Shown piece after piece: positions 60,739 to 64,000 of a DNA stretch of 64,000 nucleotides. This stretch comes from Paramacrobiotus metropolitanus (lineage: Eukaryota; Tardigrada; Eutardigrada; Parachela; Macrobiotidae). A program made the position numbers and the translations under genes. The stretch covers positions 124,001 to 188,000 of the forward strand of contig NW_026570369.1 of NCBI RefSeq assembly GCF_019649055.1, given 5' to 3'. The notes under the pieces were generated by a model. That model made no database searches and was not told the origin of the DNA. It saw only the letters and a list, made by a program, of their open reading frames with translations. Numbering within the stretch: position 1 is the first letter of the stretch; each line of letters begins with the position of its first letter.

Positions 60739-61973
60739 TATGCCCTTGCGTTGCTGTTGTTATCGTGGTGGCAACGCTTGAGCTATGGGCGGTAGTGGTG
60801 GGGGTGGTGGTGAGCGGGCGAGGTGATGACGACGTTGTTGATGGTGTAGTCTTTCTCGAAAATCTAGTTGCTGTGAAAGGGGGTGTCACGAGGTTGCGCA
60901 TTGTGGTTGACTGTTGCCAATGAGGAGTCGCTGTGTCAGGCGGCTGCTTAACCACAGGCAGATCACTCACGAGCTTACTGCCACCGCCTGCCGTTGTTGT
61001 GGTGGTGACGGCGGTGGTGGGGGTGGTCAATGTCCATCGTCGTGTGGACCGGCGAGTGATAGCCGCTGCAGTGGACGGGAGCGGCGGCCGCGTCAACGGC
61101 AACGGTGTAGCAGTAGTGGAAAACAATAATAATAACGCTGCTGTACTTTGCCCCGTTATTACTGATGTAGTATTGGCAACAGCCTCTGCTGCGGCAGTCA
61201 CGCTACTAATATTGTATGTGTCGCCATCTGCTGCCGCTGATAAAGGTGTTGTTGCTGCTGTGGTCTTACCGCTAGCGTCAGCGCCGGTTGGAGTCATGGC
61301 CCGGGTGCTCGAGTCTCTATCCCGAGGAATTGCGGTGGTTGACCAAGACTCAGTAACCGTCGAGACCGGCGGCTGAGAAGGCGGTTGAGCGGAAGTCCAC
61401 GAACAGCATGGAGGAAATCCGCATCCACTGCGTAAATCTGAAAATATCCGTTAAAACAATTTTTGTTCGATTTATGTCATATTTATCAGGAAACTAGCAT
61501 TTAATATAATTCTTTGACTGGCACATTCATAATAGGGCCTTTGCTGGTGCGTATTAACTGTTTCTACCTGCCGGGCAGCGGTTGGCGATAATTCGCAGTC
61601 CCAACTTCTCCAGACACTCCAACTCTCTACAGCGGCGAGAGCCGTCAAACACAGTCGGAGACAGAAAAATCATCTGCAGATCAGGGAAGTTGTGGGTTGG
61701 CGGCCAGTTGGGGAGAACGTTGACGTCCGATCCGGTCATATCCAGCATCTGCACTCCCTTCACGATTGCAGATGGCTGATTATCCAACGGCCACAGATTT
61801 GCTTTGCTGTCAAAACATTTCCAAAATGTTTCACGGCAAACGCAAAAATGGGGACACGCAATGTATGTTGCGTGACCGTGGGCATTCGCTAACAGAGGCT
61901 GCTGCAGTGCAACAGCAGCACAGACTGTAATTCCGGCTGTCATCACAGTGAACAACGTAATTATTTGCGACAT
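60620..61973 (-). CDS. viral glycoprotein ectodomain: signal peptide, LRR-type cap and mucin region, two exons
   Basis: Exon 1 (61973-61568) starts with a signal peptide (SQIITLFTVMTAGITVCAAV) and continues with a Cys-rich cap like an LRR N-terminal domain (CPHFCVCRETFWKC), then leucine-rich-repeat-like sequence around VQMLDMTGSDVNVLPNWP. A 130-nt GT/AG intron (61567-61438) keeps frame into exon 2, a short Cys/Pro part and about 220 residues dominated by Thr, Ser, Ala and Pro, i.e. heavily O-glycosylated. The frame ends at 60620 and the transmembrane part follows in another frame (59971-60738). Overall layout: a type I membrane glycoprotein, plausible as the virion attachment protein. A duplicated fragment of this gene lies at 38.9-39.7 kb. 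An upstream Met at 62105 would spoil the signal peptide. Confidence 0.65.
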
Positions 61974-62480
61974 CTTAAGAAAAGATTGTATAGCATGCGC
62001 AACTATTTTTCTCTTTGAAAATGATGAAGATGCGTGTGCACTCTGTATGAATATTATGGAAATAAATGAATGCATAATGTGACGCGAGCGTGCACAAACT
62101 TTCACTCACCTTACAATATTGGTCCATGACATGTGAGTAAGCGAATGAAATTCTGATAAGAACAGCAACAACAACAACAACATACACGGCGCCTCTTTAA
62201 TGGATAAAAAATGGAAAATAATTGTAAACTTTTGCAGCGTGCAGAGTATGGGAATAAGAGCTAAATCGATTTCTTATCACTACTGACAGAGAACCCCGTG
62301 TTGAAAGTGTGAAGCAGATCTCCATTGATGCATGCAAAAGTGCATTCGGTGCACGTGAGCGTGAACAAAGAGAGGAGAGTAAGAGAAACAGACAGAACCG
62401 CTGAAATTATACTTGCATGCTGGCCACCTGTTGCCTTGTAAGTATATGAACAGAGAGCGAGCGAGCGAGCAAGCAAGAGG
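61783..62480. repeat. source copy of the duplicated glycoprotein 5' region
   Basis: Matches 39103-39680 in direct orientation (see there). It includes the signal peptide, cap exon and about 500 bp of upstream sequence. Confidence 0.75.
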
Positions 62481-62497
62481 CAAGAGCACGTGTGCGT

Positions 62498-62533
<36 letters not shown>

Positions 62534-62553
62534 AGCGCGAGTTTTATATAAAA
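62481..62553. repeat. (GT)n microsatellite followed by GTTTTATATAAAAC palindrome
   Basis: GTGTGCGTGTGC grades into a pure (GT)n tract to 62533. A perfect TATA-containing palindrome at 62540-62553 could be a promoter for the glycoprotein gene on the minus strand, though it lies 570 bp from the chosen start. Confidence 0.5.
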
Positions 62554-62599
62554 CCCGGCCCGAGCGCAGGTTAAGGGCCAGGGGCAGTGGGCCCCTGCT

Positions 62600-63570
62600 T
62601 ATAACAGCGGGCGTATACGGCAACCGCCCATTAGTGCTGCTGGATTAGGGGCGACGCCAACGGCACCGGTTTGAGTACTATTCATCACATGTGTACGAAT
62701 TTGGTATCACGTACCGACACAATTCCTATAAATAGAAGATCGTAACAAAACCCCTTACATCACGGAAGTGAACAAAACAACCTTAAGGTTATTGTCGATA
62801 GCATGCAAGAGTTGGTCGCGCTAGCGCGCTCCGGTTGTGTTTTAGGTATGGGAATTTTGATCTAGGAATTAGGAATGTGGAAATATTGGTATAATAAAAA
62901 CTGGATATGGTAAAATTAAAGAGTTATTAGCATTTGGCATTACTAGAGAGTTTTAGGTATGGAAATGTAATTTAAAATTAGAAATGTGGAAATATTTCGT
63001 ATAATAATACTAGAAAAATATAAATGGTAAATTATAGAGGAAAGCTTTCGAGATGTTTTTAAATGTTTCGAAATTTAAGAAACGCAGAATTTTGAAATAA
63101 AGAGATAATGGCCACTGAGCGGGCCAGCTTTGGAAATGCAGTATATCGAAGGGTTTTAAAATCTAAGAACTAAAATTATAATTATTATTGATCTTTTTGG
63201 AACTTTCTAGGATGTTACAGTGTTAACTTCGAAACGTTTTCTAAATCTCAGGCTTATCAAAATCTTTTCAAAGCCACTTAGGGTTGTTACGAAAGCGCGC
63301 GACCAGTTGCGTTTTAGGAATAGAGTGTAGAAATATGTCGTTTATTTTGTAGCAACACTTTTTTTATTGGAAAAAGTAGAAATTTTAAATTATAGTGCTA
63401 GGACGTATCAGCTGGTTATAGTTATATATTTATTAACCGCTGGATTAAGTCGGAAAGGGAGCGTATAATTATTGCATATTATGTGTATTCCACTTATTGT
63501 AAGCACAGTTTGCAACATAGCAGCACATTTATAGGTGCGTATTTTATGCAGGCGCAGGCTGGCTAGGTAA
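62600..63570. repeat. gene-free stretch with three degenerate copies of a repeat of about 110 bp
   Basis: TTTTAGGTATGG...GGAATGTGGAAATATT occurs at about 62840 and 62951. A third, more distant copy preceded by the same GCGCGC(T/G) leader is at about 63296-63400. There are no open frames of note. The stretch lies between the glycoprotein promoter region and the right TIR. Confidence 0.5.
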
Positions 63571-63950
63571 ATTCAGAGGACATACCGGCTATCTCATCCT
63601 ACACTGGACGCAGACAACATTTTTTCCCGCACAAACGTATTCATAACGCTCTGCTCCGCATTGCTGTTCACGAGCAATTTATACCGCCTTATACCAACCT
63701 ATAATTACTTGTATAGATAACTGTTATCGCCAGAGTTATTAGTTACTCTTTTAACACAACTCGGTGACAACTGCAAAAATTTTAGTTTGAGACTCGGGCC
63801 GTCACCTGCCAGACTCAAAGTCTTATTATTCAGATTCAGAGTTTGGTAGTCAGATTCAGAGTTTTAGGATCCGAATCATACTTTTAGTATTCAGACTCAG
63901 ACTTTTAGCATTCAGAACCAGATTCAGACTCAGACTTTCAGCGCAGACCT
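63571..63950. repeat. right terminal inverted repeat of the Maverick element
   Basis: Inverted partner of 37563-37949. Read inward on the minus strand it contains the same start codon context as the IAP gene (ATG at 63583), but the frame stops after six codons, leaving only a stub. Confidence 0.9.
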
Positions 63951-64000
63951 GATAGAAATGGTAGCAAGGTGGCCTTTGATGAAATAACCTTCTTTTTTCC
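63951..64000. other. host flank right of the element, starting with GATAGA
   Basis: GATAGA (63951-63956) is the candidate right target-site duplication. The remaining 44 bases show no feature. Confidence 0.45.

Noticed and set aside
60083-61376. Plus-strand Val/Gly-rich frames opposite the glycoprotein
   Set aside because: Complement of the Thr codon-rich mucin region, with no independent features.

Overview
The window is animal, probably invertebrate, nuclear DNA made almost entirely of mobile and virus-derived sequence. The reasons are short spliceosomal introns, piggyBac, hAT-type and gypsy-type elements, BIR/RING apoptosis-inhibitor genes and a Maverick/adintovirus-like provirus. I cannot name the host species. 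No ordinary single-copy host gene was recognised.

Layout. (1) 1-6650: palindromic AT-rich repeats, then a GC-richer block rich in CGAC/TCGG words. It holds a decayed coding region (509-4110) in which long open stretches are separated by stops and two frame changes; I do not recognise its family. (2) 7242-8560: a fragment of an IAP gene with a complete RING, inside a 205-bp tandem duplication, and a small inverted-repeat element. (3) 8645-31865: a very large inverted repeat. Arms of about 9.9 kb (8645-18508 and 21906-31865) face each other across a 3.4-kb spacer, are nearly identical but carry real differences, and contain nested non-autonomous elements, one with clear hAT hallmarks. (4) 33155-36862: a piggyBac element bounded by TTAA, with a three-exon transposase on the minus strand and a small predicted three-exon gene pointing the other way.

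(5) 37563-63950: a 26.4-kb Maverick (Polinton)/adintovirus-like endogenous element with inverted terminal repeats of about 380-387 bp and flanks that look like a one-mismatch 6-bp target duplication. Left to right it carries a BIR-RING IAP that starts at the inner edge of the TIR, remnants of a duplicated glycoprotein gene, a two-BIR IAP, a small glycosylatable membrane protein, a basic possibly PC4-like protein, a genome-packaging ATPase (broken), a protein-primed type DNA polymerase B (heavily broken and invaded by a 300-bp AAC microsatellite), a divergent BIR protein, an open class I ribonucleotide reductase small subunit with its R1-docking tail, a Gln-rich nuclear-type protein, a broken thymidylate kinase, a double-jelly-roll major capsid protein with a short intron, an inserted gypsy-type gag/pol remnant, and a spliced LRR-mucin membrane glycoprotein. 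Integrase, adenovirus-type protease and penton genes were not found.

The viral genes fit one programme: replication (PolB), dNTP supply (RNR, thymidylate kinase), packaging and capsid (ATPase, MCP), blocking of cell death (three BIR proteins) and surface attachment (glycoprotein). The copy is not intact: polymerase, ATPase, kinase and one RING domain carry breaks, whereas RNR, capsid and two BIR genes remain open.
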